DNA of 64,000 bases. It comes from Microbacterium rhizomatis. GTDB taxonomy: Bacteria; Actinomycetota; Actinomycetes; Actinomycetales; Microbacteriaceae. Below, in pieces: positions 18,953 to 27,698 of the stretch; positions within the stretch are counted from its first letter, which is position 1; the number at the start of each line of letters is the position of its first letter. Made by a program: the position numbers and the translations under genes. The notes under the pieces were generated by a model. It saw only the letters and a list, made by a program, of their open reading frames with translations. It had not been told where the DNA came from and ran no database searches. The stretch lies in contig NZ_VYSA01000002.1 of the NCBI RefSeq assembly GCF_008710745.1, forward strand, positions 1,116,001 to 1,180,000. Reading direction: 5' to 3'.

Positions 18953-19789
18953 TCAGCGGTACGAGTGCAGCGCGCGGAGCGGTGGTTGTGCAGCGGCGTG
19001 GGTGACCGCATCCGCACCGACGGCGCACGCGGCGCGCAGCGCGTCGTGATCGTCCCAACCGGCGTGCAGCGCGAGCGTGATCGCCGCGCAGAACGCATCG
19101 CCCGCCCCGACCGAGCTCACCACCTCGACCCGCGGCGCGGCGACGCGCGCCACCTCGCGGCCGTGGCGACGCAGCGCCGCGCCGTCGCCGCCGTACGTCA
19201 CTGCGACGAGCTGGGCGCTCTCCAGTTCGGGGAGCAGCGCGAACTCGGTCTCGTTGACGATGATCAGATCCGCCCGATGCACGAGCGCCTCGGTGAGCGG
19301 GCGCGCGGGCGCGGCGTTGATCGCCAGGTAGCCCGGTGCGTCCACGAGCTGGGCAACGACCTCGAACGGGATCTCGAGCTGGGCGAGCACCGCGTCGTCC
19401 GGCGCGAAGCGCACGCCATCCAGCGACACGTCGGCGTTGGCCCCGGGGCACACCACGATCTGGTTCTCGCCCGCCGCGTCGACCGTGATCAGCGCGGTGC
19501 CGGTGGCCGTGGCGCCGAGCCAGACGTCGGCGGTGTCGACTCCGGCGTCGCGCAGGCTCTGCAGCATCCACTGGCCGTCCGCGTCGTCGCCGACCGCACC
19601 GACCATCCGCACTGCGCCCCCCAGCCGCGACGCGGCGGCGGCCTGATTGGCGCCCTTGCCTCCGGGCAGGCGTTCGAGCGTGCCGCCCAGCACCGTCTCG
19701 CCCGCACCCGGAAGACGCGCGACGGATGCCGTGAGGTCGACGTTGATGCTGCCCACGACCACGAGGGAACCGAGTTGCGGCGAGTCCAT
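18953..19789 (-). CDS. rbsK: Ribokinase-like PfkB sugar kinase
   Basis: 278 aa. It phosphorylates ribose (or a related sugar or nucleoside) with ATP. Motifs: VVGSINVDLTASVARLPGAG at the start, the substrate-binding GGKGANQAAAASRLG (about residue 42), IIVNETEF, and the C-terminal PfkB signature VSSVGAGDAFCAAITLAL with the catalytic Asp near residue 235. It is divergent from the nucleoside hydrolase 107 bp away. Together they could release and phosphorylate nucleoside ribose. Confidence 0.92.
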   Translation of the reverse strand: MDSPQLGSLVVVGSINVDLTASVARLPGAGETVLGGTLERLPGGKGANQAAAASRLGGAVRMVGAVGDDADGQWMLQSLRDAGVDTADVWLGATATGTALITVDAAGENQIVVCPGANADVSLDGVRFAPDDAVLAQLEIPFEVVAQLVDAPGYLAINAAPARPLTEALVHRADLIIVNETEFALLPELESAQLVAVTYGGDGAALRRHGREVARVAAPRVEVVSSVGAGDAFCAAITLALHAGWDDHDALRAACAVGADAVTHAAAQPPLRALHSYR

Positions 19790-19896
19790 GCGTTCATTCC
19801 ATCACGGGCGGCCCTCGCGCCGCGGCACGTCCGGGTCACGGTATAACCGAGAGTGGGGCGCATCGCGAGCGCCGACGAATCACGATGAGGAGCTCC

Positions 19897-20865
19897 ATGA
19901 CCGACCCGATTCCCGTCTACCTGGACTGCGACACGGGAGTCGACGACGCCGTCGCGCTCGCCTACCTGCTTCGCTCGCCGAGCATCGACCTGGTCGGCAT
20001 CGGCACCGTCAGCGGCAATACATCGGCGGCGCAGGCCGCCCGCAATACGCTCGATCTGCTGGCCCTCGCCGGTGCGGACGGCATCCCGGTCGCCGTCGGC
20101 GCGCACCACCACTCGTCGCACGAATACTCCGGCGGCGCCGCGCACGTGCACGGCGACAACGGCATCGGCGGGGTGGAACTGCCCCGCTCCGGCCGCGAGC
20201 CCGAGGCCGTGTCGGCGGTCGAGCTCCTGATCGACCTCTCGCATCGCTACGCCGGCCGCCTGCACGTCCTGACCATCGGGCCGATGACCAACATCATCGA
20301 GGCGCTCGAGGCGGATCCGACTCTGCCCGAGCGGATCGCGGAGGTCACCACGATGGGCGGCGCAGCAAACGTTCCTGGCAACATCACCGCCGTCGCCGAG
20401 GCGAATGTCTTCAACGATCCCGCCGCGGCGGACGCCCTGCTCACGGCCGACTGGGACATCACGCTCGTGCCGCTCGATGCCACGATGGAGCACACACTCA
20501 GCGAGGCGGACCGCGTCACACTGGCCGAAGCATCCGATCCCCTGCTGCGAGCCGTGGGAGGGATGCTCGACCTCTACTTCGACTTCTACCGGCCCACCTA
20601 CGGCATCCGCACCTGCGCCCTGCACGATCCGCTCGCCGCGGTGATCGCCGCCGGTGGCACGACGATCACCCGCGGACCCCGCGTGCCTGTGCGCGTGGAC
20701 ACCACTCACGGCCCCGGCCGCGGCCAGACGATCGCCGACCTGCGTGGCCAACGGCTCGGCGATCGCGATCACCCGGGCGCGCGCACCCGCGTGGTGCTCG
20801 ACGTCGACGGCTCGATCTCGTCGCACCTCATGCAGGTGCTCACGGGCGAGCGCCCGCCGCGCTGA
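19897..20865 (+). CDS. Inosine/uridine-preferring nucleoside hydrolase
   Basis: 322 aa. It splits ribonucleosides into base and ribose. The diagnostic N-terminal VYLDCDTGVDDAVALAYLL has the Ca2+-binding Asp cluster, followed by GNTSAAQAARNTLDLL, TIGPMTNI and ANVFNDPAAADALL. I choose ATG 19897, with GAGGAG 4 nt upstream; an in-frame ATG at 19885 lacks a ribosome site. It pairs functionally with the divergent ribokinase. Confidence 0.93.
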   Translation: MTDPIPVYLDCDTGVDDAVALAYLLRSPSIDLVGIGTVSGNTSAAQAARNTLDLLALAGADGIPVAVGAHHHSSHEYSGGAAHVHGDNGIGGVELPRSGREPEAVSAVELLIDLSHRYAGRLHVLTIGPMTNIIEALEADPTLPERIAEVTTMGGAANVPGNITAVAEANVFNDPAAADALLTADWDITLVPLDATMEHTLSEADRVTLAEASDPLLRAVGGMLDLYFDFYRPTYGIRTCALHDPLAAVIAAGGTTITRGPRVPVRVDTTHGPGRGQTIADLRGQRLGDRDHPGARTRVVLDVDGSISSHLMQVLTGERPPR

Positions 20866-20882
20866 CACCCGCCCGGCGATGT

Positions 20883-21199
20883 GCGCACCACGACAGGCGA
20901 TCGCACGCCCACAGGACGAAACCGGCCTGATCTATCCTGTCTCCGCGAGTTCTCCTGCCCCCGTGCGGCAAAACGCGCCCGCTGCTCGCCAGCGCAGCAC
21001 GACAGGCGATCGCACGACCACAGGACGAAACCGGCCTGATCTATCCTGTCTCCGCGAGTTCTCCTGCCCCCGTGCGGCAAACGCGCCCGCTGCTCGCCAG
21101 CGCACCACGACAGGCGATCGCACGCCCACAGGACGAAACCGGCCTGATCTATCCTGTCTCCGCGAGTTCTCCTGCCCCCGTGCGGCAAACGCGCCCGCT
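20883..21199. repeat. Three tandem copies of a ~108-bp intergenic repeat
   Basis: The marker GACAGGCGATCGCACG starts at 20892, 21001 and 21109, giving periods of 109 and 108 bp. Copies differ by a few bases and one A (AAAACG versus AAACG). Each holds an internal inverted repeat, ACAGGA...TCCTGT, and a GCGATCGC palindrome. The third copy ends at the stop codon of the 21199 gene. Reading frames through the array are repetitive and not credible proteins. Confidence 0.9.
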
Positions 21200-21567
21200 C
21201 AGCGGCGGAAGAAGTCGCTCGCGGCCTTCGTCCAGAGCAGGATGATGCCGATCAGCGCGAAGAGTCCGTTGACGGTGGCAGACCACGCGTTCGCGGGCGT
21301 GGCGAAGATCGTGAAAACGGCGTTCACGAGGTTGAGCACGAACACGACGGTCGCAATGAGCCGTGCGACCGAGCTGCCGCGCCAGAGGCCGGCACCCACG
21401 AGGATCGTGATGACGCCCAGCACGATCGCGATCCACGCCGCGACCATGATCGCCGACGAGGTCGGTGCCACGAACAGGGCGAGGATGCCGGTGATGAGCT
21501 GCAGCAGCCCCGAGATCCACGCGAGGATCGATACGACGGTGACCCCACCGGGTCGGGTTCCAGCCAT
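21199..21567 (-). CDS. Small four-helix membrane protein
   Basis: 122 aa, GGAGGGAG upstream of ATG 21567. Four membrane segments fill most of the chain (VVSILAWISGLLQLITGILA, IMVAAWIAIVLGVITILVGA, LIATVVFVLNLVNAVFTIFA, TVNGLFALIGIILLW). This length and layout match small actinobacterial membrane proteins annotated with DUFs; I cannot name the family with certainty. Its stop abuts the last copy of the 108-bp repeat, which could affect its mRNA 3' end. Confidence 0.75.
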   Translation of the reverse strand: MAGTRPGGVTVVSILAWISGLLQLITGILALFVAPTSSAIMVAAWIAIVLGVITILVGAGLWRGSSVARLIATVVFVLNLVNAVFTIFATPANAWSATVNGLFALIGIILLWTKAASDFFRR

Positions 21568-21665
21568 GACGACTCCCTCCGTTGGCGCGCCGAGCGCGGT
21601 ATGTGCCGCCAGGGTATACCGCGACGCGCGTCGGCCGCGGCATCCCGAGCGGGTGAATCGGATGC

Positions 21666-22541
21666 TCAGCCCAGCGGCTGCGCCGTGTCTCGCGCCGCAC
21701 GATTCGAGGCCAGCACCGCCCCGATGCTCGCCGCGATGACCAGCGCGATCCCGACGAGTTCGACCCACGTGAGCGCCTGACCGAGGAGCACGAACCCCGC
21801 CAGGGCCGCCGTCGCCGGCGAGACCGACATCAGGATCGCGAACACCGCCGCGGGGAGCCTGCGCAGCGCGATGAGTTCGAGAGCGTACGGGATCGTCGAC
21901 GAGAGGAGGGCAACGGCGGCGCCGATGGCGAGCAGGTCCAGTCGCAGCAGTGCGGCACCGGCCGAGAAGATGCCGAAGGGGAGCGACAGCAGAGCACCGG
22001 CGGTCATCGCGAGGGCGAGCCCGTCGAGCCTGGGGAACTCGCGCCCCACCCGTGCCGAAGCGAGGATGTAGAACGCCCAGGTCGCTGCCGCGCCGAGGGC
22101 GAAGAGCACTCCGACCGGATCGAGATTGTCCCAGCCCCCGCCACCGAGTGCGAGCACGCCGACGAGGGCCAGCAGCGCCCACAGCCACGCCGAGGCGCGG
22201 CGACTCGCCACGATCGACAGCACGAGCGGCCCCAGCACCTCGATCGTGACGGTGACACCGAGAGGGAGGCGTTCGAGGGCGAGGTAGAAGAGCCCGTTCA
22301 TCAGAGCGAGCACCCCTCCGAGCCAGAGCACCGAACGCCACGCGTACCCGGAATGGCCTCTCAGGCTCGGACGTGCGATCAGCATCAGCACGAGCGCCGA
22401 GAAGACGAGCCTCAGCATGACCATGCCGAGTGCCCCGACCGAGGGGAACAGCAGCACCGCGAGCGATGCGCCGACCTCTTGGCACATCAGCCCGACGACG
22501 ACGATGAGGATGGCGGGAGTCGTGCCCGCTCGAGTGGTCAC
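21666..22541 (-). CDS. EamA/RhaT-family (DMT) transporter
   Basis: 291 aa with ten membrane helices in two EamA repeats. Markers are GLFYLALERLPLGVTVTIEV in the first repeat and PYALELIALRRLPAAVFAIL then LSVSPATAALAGFVLLGQ-like sequence in the second, which most resembles RhtA-type threonine/homoserine exporters. Substrate not shown by sequence. Confidence 0.88.
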   Translation of the reverse strand: MTTRAGTTPAILIVVVGLMCQEVGASLAVLLFPSVGALGMVMLRLVFSALVLMLIARPSLRGHSGYAWRSVLWLGGVLALMNGLFYLALERLPLGVTVTIEVLGPLVLSIVASRRASAWLWALLALVGVLALGGGGWDNLDPVGVLFALGAAATWAFYILASARVGREFPRLDGLALAMTAGALLSLPFGIFSAGAALLRLDLLAIGAAVALLSSTIPYALELIALRRLPAAVFAILMSVSPATAALAGFVLLGQALTWVELVGIALVIAASIGAVLASNRAARDTAQPLG

Positions 22542-22584
22542 CTGGGTGCTTCAGATAACTCGGATGGTCATTCGGCGGACGGGT

Positions 22585-23871
22585 TCACTGCGCAGGCGGC
22601 GCGCAGATCGCCGCCTTGGCGACCTCGTCGCGGAACTGCTCCGCCGTCCACGGCAGCCCCGCGCCCGGCGACGTCTGGCCTGCCGCAGCGGGCGCCTTCG
22701 AGGCGATCGCCGCGAGCTCCCATGCGAGCTCCGCCGCCACGCTCGAACCGGCAGCGGAGTTGTTGAGCACGATCGCGACCGTCAGGCCGCTGTCTGGGTC
22801 GGAGAACGCCGCCGTGAGGTAGCCCGGCACCGCCCCGTACTGACCGATGAGCGACCCTGCCTGGAAGACGCCGCCGCCGGTCGTGAACCATGACGGGGCG
22901 CCGTCGAACGGCGACTTGGCGTCCGCAAGCCGTTGGGTTCCGGCAGGAAGGAGCGAGCCGTGTGCGAGGGCCTGGACGTAGTGCCCGAGATCCTGGATGT
23001 CGGTGACCACGCCTGAGTCGGTGAACATCGAGCTCGACGACATCGTCGTGATGTCCAACGGGGCGGCGCAGTTCACGACGCCGTCGCCCCCGCGCGGGGA
23101 ATAGTAGCCCGCGAGCGCGGTCCCGTCACCGCCGGGCGCGGCCGCAGGGGCGTCGGGCAGGCTGGTCGCGGTCATGCCGAGGGGCCCGAAGACGTGGTCG
23201 TTCAGGAGTGTCGCCGCGCTCTCGCCGGTGGCCCGTTCGAGTGCGAGGCCCAGGAGGATGTATCCCGCGTCGGAGTCGCGCCAGGCGACACCCGGCTGCG
23301 ACGTGCGGTTCTGGCCGAGGCCGAAGCTGGCGAACTCGCGCGGGTTCCATGCCCGAGCCGGGTTGGCCAGGAGCTCGCCCATCAGCACGCCCGACGACGA
23401 CCCGATACCCGAAGTGCCGTCGCAGAGCTGGCGGAGCGTGATGTCGCTGAGGTCCGGCACGCCCGACACCCACTTCGTGACGCTGTCATCGAGACCGACC
23501 TTGCCCGCTGCGGCGACCTGGTAGAGCACGTCGCACGTCATCGCTCGCGTCACGGGGCCGGCACGGAACTCGTCATCGACGCTCACGGCATCTCCGCCGC
23601 CGGGAGTCTGAGTGCCCAGAGCGGTCACCCAGGTGCCGCTCCACGGGGCCCACACCCCGACGATCGCCCCGGGCGACCCGGTCGCCGTCATCGCGGCGGT
23701 CACCGCATCCTGAAGCTGTTGCACCGTCGCCTCGGGGAGCGCCGCCTCGACCTGCGTGGGCCCCTTGACCTCTACCCGGTCCTCGGCGGCACAGCCTGCG
23801 AGCGCGACGATCAGCGCGACGACACCCGACAACGTCGCCACGGCGCGATGGCGTCTTGGACGGCCTCGCAT
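22585..23871 (-). CDS. Beta-lactamase-fold (serine hydrolase-like) lipoprotein lacking catalytic residues
   Basis: 428 aa from ATG 23871, with lipobox LAGC at Cys27. The fold is that of class C beta-lactamase/DD-peptidase-like proteins: EFRAGPVTRAMTCDVLYQVA, ITLRQLCDGTSGIGSSSG, DAGYILLGLALERATGE, FGPLGM. All three catalytic signatures are changed. SxxK is Pro106-V-T-Arg109, YxN is Asp199-S-Asp201, and the HxG-like site is GQYG. It is probably a binding or structural pseudoenzyme of the cell envelope. Confidence 0.82.
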   Translation of the reverse strand: MRGRPRRHRAVATLSGVVALIVALAGCAAEDRVEVKGPTQVEAALPEATVQQLQDAVTAAMTATGSPGAIVGVWAPWSGTWVTALGTQTPGGGDAVSVDDEFRAGPVTRAMTCDVLYQVAAAGKVGLDDSVTKWVSGVPDLSDITLRQLCDGTSGIGSSSGVLMGELLANPARAWNPREFASFGLGQNRTSQPGVAWRDSDAGYILLGLALERATGESAATLLNDHVFGPLGMTATSLPDAPAAAPGGDGTALAGYYSPRGGDGVVNCAAPLDITTMSSSSMFTDSGVVTDIQDLGHYVQALAHGSLLPAGTQRLADAKSPFDGAPSWFTTGGGVFQAGSLIGQYGAVPGYLTAAFSDPDSGLTVAIVLNNSAAGSSVAAELAWELAAIASKAPAAAGQTSPGAGLPWTAEQFRDEVAKAAICAPPAQ

Positions 23872-23951
23872 ACTCACCCCCGAGGAATTCTGCATTGAAT
23901 TCAAACACACCGAGCCGAGTGCACGATCATCGACGTCCCTAGGCTGTAGAG

Positions 23952-24263
23952 ATGGCCCACGTTTTCGACGATGCCGCCCTGAGCGGTGTGCTCGGTCACA
24001 TGAACGACGATCACTCGGACGACAACCTGCTCATCGCGCGCGCGTTCGGTGCGGATCGGGATGCGGTGGCCGCCGTGATGACCGGGTTCGATGGCGACGG
24101 GGGTTCGTGGTCGGTGGAGCGGGCCGATGGGTCGCCCGCGACGCTGCGCGTCCCGTGGCCGGGCGGCGCGATCACGGAACGGCGCGAGGTGCGCCGCGAG
24201 ATCGTGGCCCTGTACGACGAGGCGTGCCTGCGGCTCGGCCTGGAACCCCGCCCGCACGGCTGA
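23952..24263 (+). CDS. DUF2470 (HugZ/PPOX-associated) domain protein
   Basis: 103 aa. GVLGHMNDDHSDDNLLIARA is the typical DUF2470 start, and the C-terminal RREIVALYDEACLRLGL also fits. This domain is normally the C-terminal part of heme-utilisation HugZ/pyridoxamine-oxidase-like proteins, but here it stands alone. A TAGGCT box lies 6 nt before the ATG, suggesting a leaderless mRNA. Directly downstream is heme oxygenase, so a role in heme-iron handling is a reasonable inference. Confidence 0.85.
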   Translation: MAHVFDDAALSGVLGHMNDDHSDDNLLIARAFGADRDAVAAVMTGFDGDGGSWSVERADGSPATLRVPWPGGAITERREVRREIVALYDEACLRLGLEPRPHG

Positions 24264-24302
24264 ACCGCTGGCCCCCCTGGCCCCCACCGAACGGCCGGCA
24301 CT

Positions 24303-24346
24303 CTCAGAGATCTCTGAGTAAGGGCTCCCTTACCTTGAGCTATGGT
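24303..24346 (+). promoter_or_regulatory. Heme oxygenase promoter with two abutting palindromes
   Basis: Two perfect 16-bp palindromes abut: CTCAGAGATCTCTGAG (24303-24318) and GTAAGGGCTCCCTTAC (24318-24333). A TATGGT -10-like box at 24341-24346 lies 6 nt before the heme oxygenase ATG. The second palindrome sits where the -35 and spacer would be, a good position for repression. The TAAGG/CCTTA halves recall DtxR-type iron boxes but do not match the 19-bp consensus, so the regulator is open. Confidence 0.6.
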
Positions 24347-24352
24347 GAAGGT

Positions 24353-25006
24353 ATGCCCGACCTCGTCCCCTTCTCCGCCGCCCTGCGCGAGCGCTCCAGT
24401 GGTGCTCACTCCGGCAGTGAGCACGCCGGCTTCATGTCCGACCTCATGCAGGGCAAGGGCACTCGCGACGACTACGTCGCTCTCGTCGCCCAGCACTGGT
24501 TCATCTACGAAGCCCTCGAGAGCGCCGCCGATCGGATGCGCGCCGACCCGGTGGCATCCGTGTTCCTGAGTGATCGCCTCACCCGGATCCCGGCGCTCGA
24601 GGCCGACCTCGAGTTCCTGATCGGCGCCGACTGGCGCGATCGCATCGAGCCTCTGCCGACGACGCAGCGCTACGTCGACCGCATCAACGCGGTGGCGGCC
24701 ACCTGGCCGGGCGGGTTCGTGGCGCACCATTACACGCGCTACCTGGGCGACCTCTCCGGCGGACAGTTCATCGGACGCCTCATGGCCAGGCAGTTCGGTT
24801 TCGAGACCAACGGCATCGGGTTCTACCTCTTCGCCGACATCGCCGACCCGAAGGCGTTCAAGGAGTACTACCGCGAGCAGTTGGATGCTGCGCCCTGGGA
24901 CGCCGCGGAGCAGGAGCGCGTGATCGACGAGGTGCTGGTGGCCTATCAGTTCAACACCGACCTGTTCATCGACCTCGCCGACGCGAAGGCCCGCCGGGTG
25001 GCGTAG
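24353..25006 (+). CDS. hmuO: Heme oxygenase (biliverdin-producing)
   Basis: 217 aa. It opens heme to biliverdin, CO and Fe2+. The proximal heme ligand lies near residue 19 in SSGAHSGSEHAGFM (compare AH(x)xAE in HmuO), and the distal helix is HYTRYLGDLSGGQFIGRLMA. Length is normal for actinobacterial HmuO. ATG 24353 is chosen because the protein matches the family from there and a -10 box lies 6 nt upstream. It follows a DUF2470 gene. Confidence 0.94.
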   Translation: MPDLVPFSAALRERSSGAHSGSEHAGFMSDLMQGKGTRDDYVALVAQHWFIYEALESAADRMRADPVASVFLSDRLTRIPALEADLEFLIGADWRDRIEPLPTTQRYVDRINAVAATWPGGFVAHHYTRYLGDLSGGQFIGRLMARQFGFETNGIGFYLFADIADPKAFKEYYREQLDAAPWDAAEQERVIDEVLVAYQFNTDLFIDLADAKARRVA

Positions 25007-25009
25007 TCG

Positions 25010-25044
25010 CGTTTCGTCTCGTCGCTGCGCTGCTCGACGAAACG
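25010..25044. terminator. Bidirectional hairpin between convergent genes
   Basis: A 9-bp stem, CGTTTCGTC / GACGAAACG, with a 17-nt loop fits exactly between the heme oxygenase stop and the stop of the convergent helicase gene. Confidence 0.65.
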
Positions 25045-26415
25045 TCAGGACGTGGAGGCTGCCGCCGCGCGTCGCCGGTCGGCCATGAACCGCTGCACAT
25101 CGGGGTCGACCCGGATGTCGCTCGGTCGGAGCGGTCGCGACAAGTACAGGCCGTCGAGCGAAGTGAGCCGCGACAGCGCCACGTAGGTCTGCCCGGGCGC
25201 GAACGCACCCGATCCCAGATCGATGATCGCCCGGTCGTACGTCTTGCCCTGAGACTTGTGAATCGTGACCGCCCACGCCAGACGCAGCGGAAACTGCGTG
25301 AACTCGGCGACGATCTCGCGCGTGAGCGCCTTGGAGCCGGGGTCGTACGCGTAGCGGTATCTCTCCCACACGGCCGGCTCGACGTCGTGCGTCGCTCCGT
25401 CGACCTCGACCCGGACGCTCCCGCCCGCGATCCGCGTGACCGTTCCGATCGTGCCGTTCACCCAGCGCGGGGGCTCACCGAAGGACGACGTGTCGTTGCG
25501 CAGGAACATGACCTGAGCGCCGACCTTCAGCTTCAGCTCGGCATCCGCGGGGTACGAGGCATCCCCCCGCCCGAAATCCCCGCTGATCTCTGCGTTCGCG
25601 GTCTGCTCACGCCCGACGAGGTCGGCCAGGTGCCGGCGGTTGATGCTGTTGACGATGTCGTTGCGGGTCGCGAGGGTGATGATCGGATGCTCGCCATCGG
25701 CCGGACCGGGAGGCGTGCGCGCACCCGTGTCATTGAGGACCTGGGCGATGTCGGCCGTGACATGCCCGTACCGCACGGCGTTGAGCATGGCCTTGAAGGC
25801 CGGGTCGGCCTGCCGGTGGATGTCGACGAGCTCACGGATGTGCAGGTGCGCGCCGTAGGCGCCGACGTCCATGAGGCCGTCGCTCGCGACGTCGCCGACC
25901 CAGACCTTCGCGTCGAAGAACCAGAACGAGCGGTAGTGATCGTTGATGTAGCGCAGCTCGTCGCCCCGGGGCGGGACGGGGGCGAGCTGGTAGGGGTCGC
26001 CGAACATCACGATCTGCACACCGCCGAAAGGTTCGGCCTTGCGCCCGCGCGCCTGGCGGAGCGAGCGGTCGATCCCGTCCATCAGGTCGGCGTTCACCAT
26101 CGAGATCTCATCGATGACGAGCGTGTCGATCGCGTTGAGGATCTTGCGTGTCGCGTCGGACTGGTCGAGCTCGCCGTCGGCGATGAGGCCGATCGGCAGC
26201 CGGAACAGCGAATGGATCGTCTGACCCTCGACATTGAGCGCGGCGACGCCGGTGGGGGCGCACACCGCGATCTGCTTCGAGGTGTTCCACGCCAGGTGCT
26301 GGAGGAGCGTCGACTTGCCCGTGCCCGCGCGCCCCGTCACGAAGACATGGTCGCGGGTGTCTTCAATCAGCCGGAACAGCGCCTCCTGCTCGGCAGACAG
26401 GGCGGGCGCGTTCAC
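25045..26415 (-). CDS. Pif1/RecD-like SF1 helicase (AAA ATPase)
   Basis: 456 aa. Walker A VTGRAGTGKSTLLQHL (about 25-40), motif Ia AVCAPTGVAALNVEGQTIHS, Walker B LVIDEISMVNADLMDGIDR, motif III MFGDPYQLAPVPP, and the C-terminal RecD/UvrD-like AVTIHKSQGKTYDRAIID and VALSRLTSLDGLYL. This set defines Pif1-family 5'-3' DNA helicases. It is probably a DNA repair or replication helper. A single gene facing heme oxygenase; no operon partners. Confidence 0.9.
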   Translation of the reverse strand: MNAPALSAEQEALFRLIEDTRDHVFVTGRAGTGKSTLLQHLAWNTSKQIAVCAPTGVAALNVEGQTIHSLFRLPIGLIADGELDQSDATRKILNAIDTLVIDEISMVNADLMDGIDRSLRQARGRKAEPFGGVQIVMFGDPYQLAPVPPRGDELRYINDHYRSFWFFDAKVWVGDVASDGLMDVGAYGAHLHIRELVDIHRQADPAFKAMLNAVRYGHVTADIAQVLNDTGARTPPGPADGEHPIITLATRNDIVNSINRRHLADLVGREQTANAEISGDFGRGDASYPADAELKLKVGAQVMFLRNDTSSFGEPPRWVNGTIGTVTRIAGGSVRVEVDGATHDVEPAVWERYRYAYDPGSKALTREIVAEFTQFPLRLAWAVTIHKSQGKTYDRAIIDLGSGAFAPGQTYVALSRLTSLDGLYLSRPLRPSDIRVDPDVQRFMADRRRAAAASTS

Positions 26416-26527
26416 CGCTTCATGCTAACCGCGAGCGTGCTCCGCCCGGTGCGCCGCACCCGCTCGGTGGATGGTTCGTCCTTTCTGACTCAGCTTCCCT
26501 TCGGGCGCGGTTTCCTAGACTGAGGCC

Positions 26528-27658
26528 GTGGACCAAGGGGCGGTGGGTCAAGCGCACGAGGGCGCTGCGCCGGTGCCTGCCTCGGCGGCGGTCGCAGCAT
26601 CCGCCCCTCGCGGCCGACGGCCACGGCGCAGCGGCCTCGCGTTCGATCTGACCGCCCTCGCCCTCGTGGGCGTGCTGCTCATCGGCGCCGTCGTGGCGGG
26701 AGCGCTCTCGATCTCGCAGGAGTTCTACAGCGCTCGCGCCTTCGTCGAGCGCTATCTCGGTCTGCTCGCCGAGCGGCGCGCGGCCGATGCACTCGCCCTC
26801 CCGGGAGTCGCGGTCGATTCCGAAGAGCTCGCCGCCGCCGGTATCGGCGACCATGCCTCCGATGCGCTGCTGCGTCAGGCCGCGCTCACGAGCCTCACCG
26901 ACGTCAAGGTCCTGTCGGAGGAGGAGGCGGGCGATCTCACGCACGTGACCGTGTCATATGTCGCGGGCGGGTACCCCGGCACGACGACGTTCGATGTCGA
27001 GCGCGACGGGTGGATCGGCATCGCGCCGGCATGGCGGTTCGCAACGAGCCCGCTGGCAGTGATCGACCTCACCGTGCGCGGGTCGATGAAGTTCGACGTC
27101 AACGGGTTCGCCCTCGACAAGCGCCAGGTCTCACCCGACGGTGTCAATGCGGTGGCGCTCGCGCCCCTGCCCATGCTGGTCTTCTCCCCCGGGTTGTACT
27201 CCGTGTCGGTGAGCACAGCGATCGCCACCACTCCGGGGGTCGCCGTGCTCTCGGACAGCCCCCTCACCGCTGTGCCGATCGACGTGCAGGCCCAGCCGAC
27301 CGCCCAGTTCGTGGAGGTCGTGCAGGAGCGCGTCGACGAGTTCCTGACTGCGTGCGCGCAGCAGCAGGTGCTCCAGCCGACCGCCTGCCCGTTCGGATAC
27401 CGGCTCGAGGATCGCGTCGTCTCACCCCCGACGTGGTCGATCGCGCAGTCGCCGACCATCAGCGTGGTGCCCAACGGCGCGGACTGGCAGATCCCGGCGA
27501 CGCAGGCCATCGCGCACATCCGGGTCGAGGTCCGCTCGCTCTTCGACGGCTCGCTGAGCGAGATCGACGAGGATGTGGCGTTCGATGTCAGTGGCACGAT
27601 CGAGGTGCTCCCCGACGGAACGGCATCGATTCAGGTGAGCGGACCGGGTCCGTCCTGA
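26528..27658 (+). CDS. Membrane-anchored protein of unknown function
   Basis: 376 aa from GTG 26528; a TAGACT box ends 6 nt upstream, so the mRNA is probably leaderless. An Ala/Arg/Pro-rich cytoplasmic start (about 40 aa) precedes one membrane helix (LTALALVGVLLIGAVVAGAL), and the rest is predicted outside. It contains FVERYLGLLAERRAADALAL, like the Mce-associated or NTF2-like starts of actinobacterial secreted proteins, and two beta-rich stretches after it. I recognise no enzyme motif. Confidence 0.75.
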   Translation: MDQGAVGQAHEGAAPVPASAAVAASAPRGRRPRRSGLAFDLTALALVGVLLIGAVVAGALSISQEFYSARAFVERYLGLLAERRAADALALPGVAVDSEELAAAGIGDHASDALLRQAALTSLTDVKVLSEEEAGDLTHVTVSYVAGGYPGTTTFDVERDGWIGIAPAWRFATSPLAVIDLTVRGSMKFDVNGFALDKRQVSPDGVNAVALAPLPMLVFSPGLYSVSVSTAIATTPGVAVLSDSPLTAVPIDVQAQPTAQFVEVVQERVDEFLTACAQQQVLQPTACPFGYRLEDRVVSPPTWSIAQSPTISVVPNGADWQIPATQAIAHIRVEVRSLFDGSLSEIDEDVAFDVSGTIEVLPDGTASIQVSGPGPS

Positions 27659-27698
27659 GAGGGATGCCGGTGCCACCGCGCCCTCGCTTTCGAGAGCC

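Noticed and set aside
18755..19846. 363-codon plus-strand frame over ribokinase
   Set aside because: Antisense to a clear PfkB kinase and without recognisable domains.
20883..21199. CRISPR-like or coding repeats in the 108-bp array
   Set aside because: Units abut without spacers and are far longer than CRISPR repeats; encoded frames differ by a frameshift between copies.
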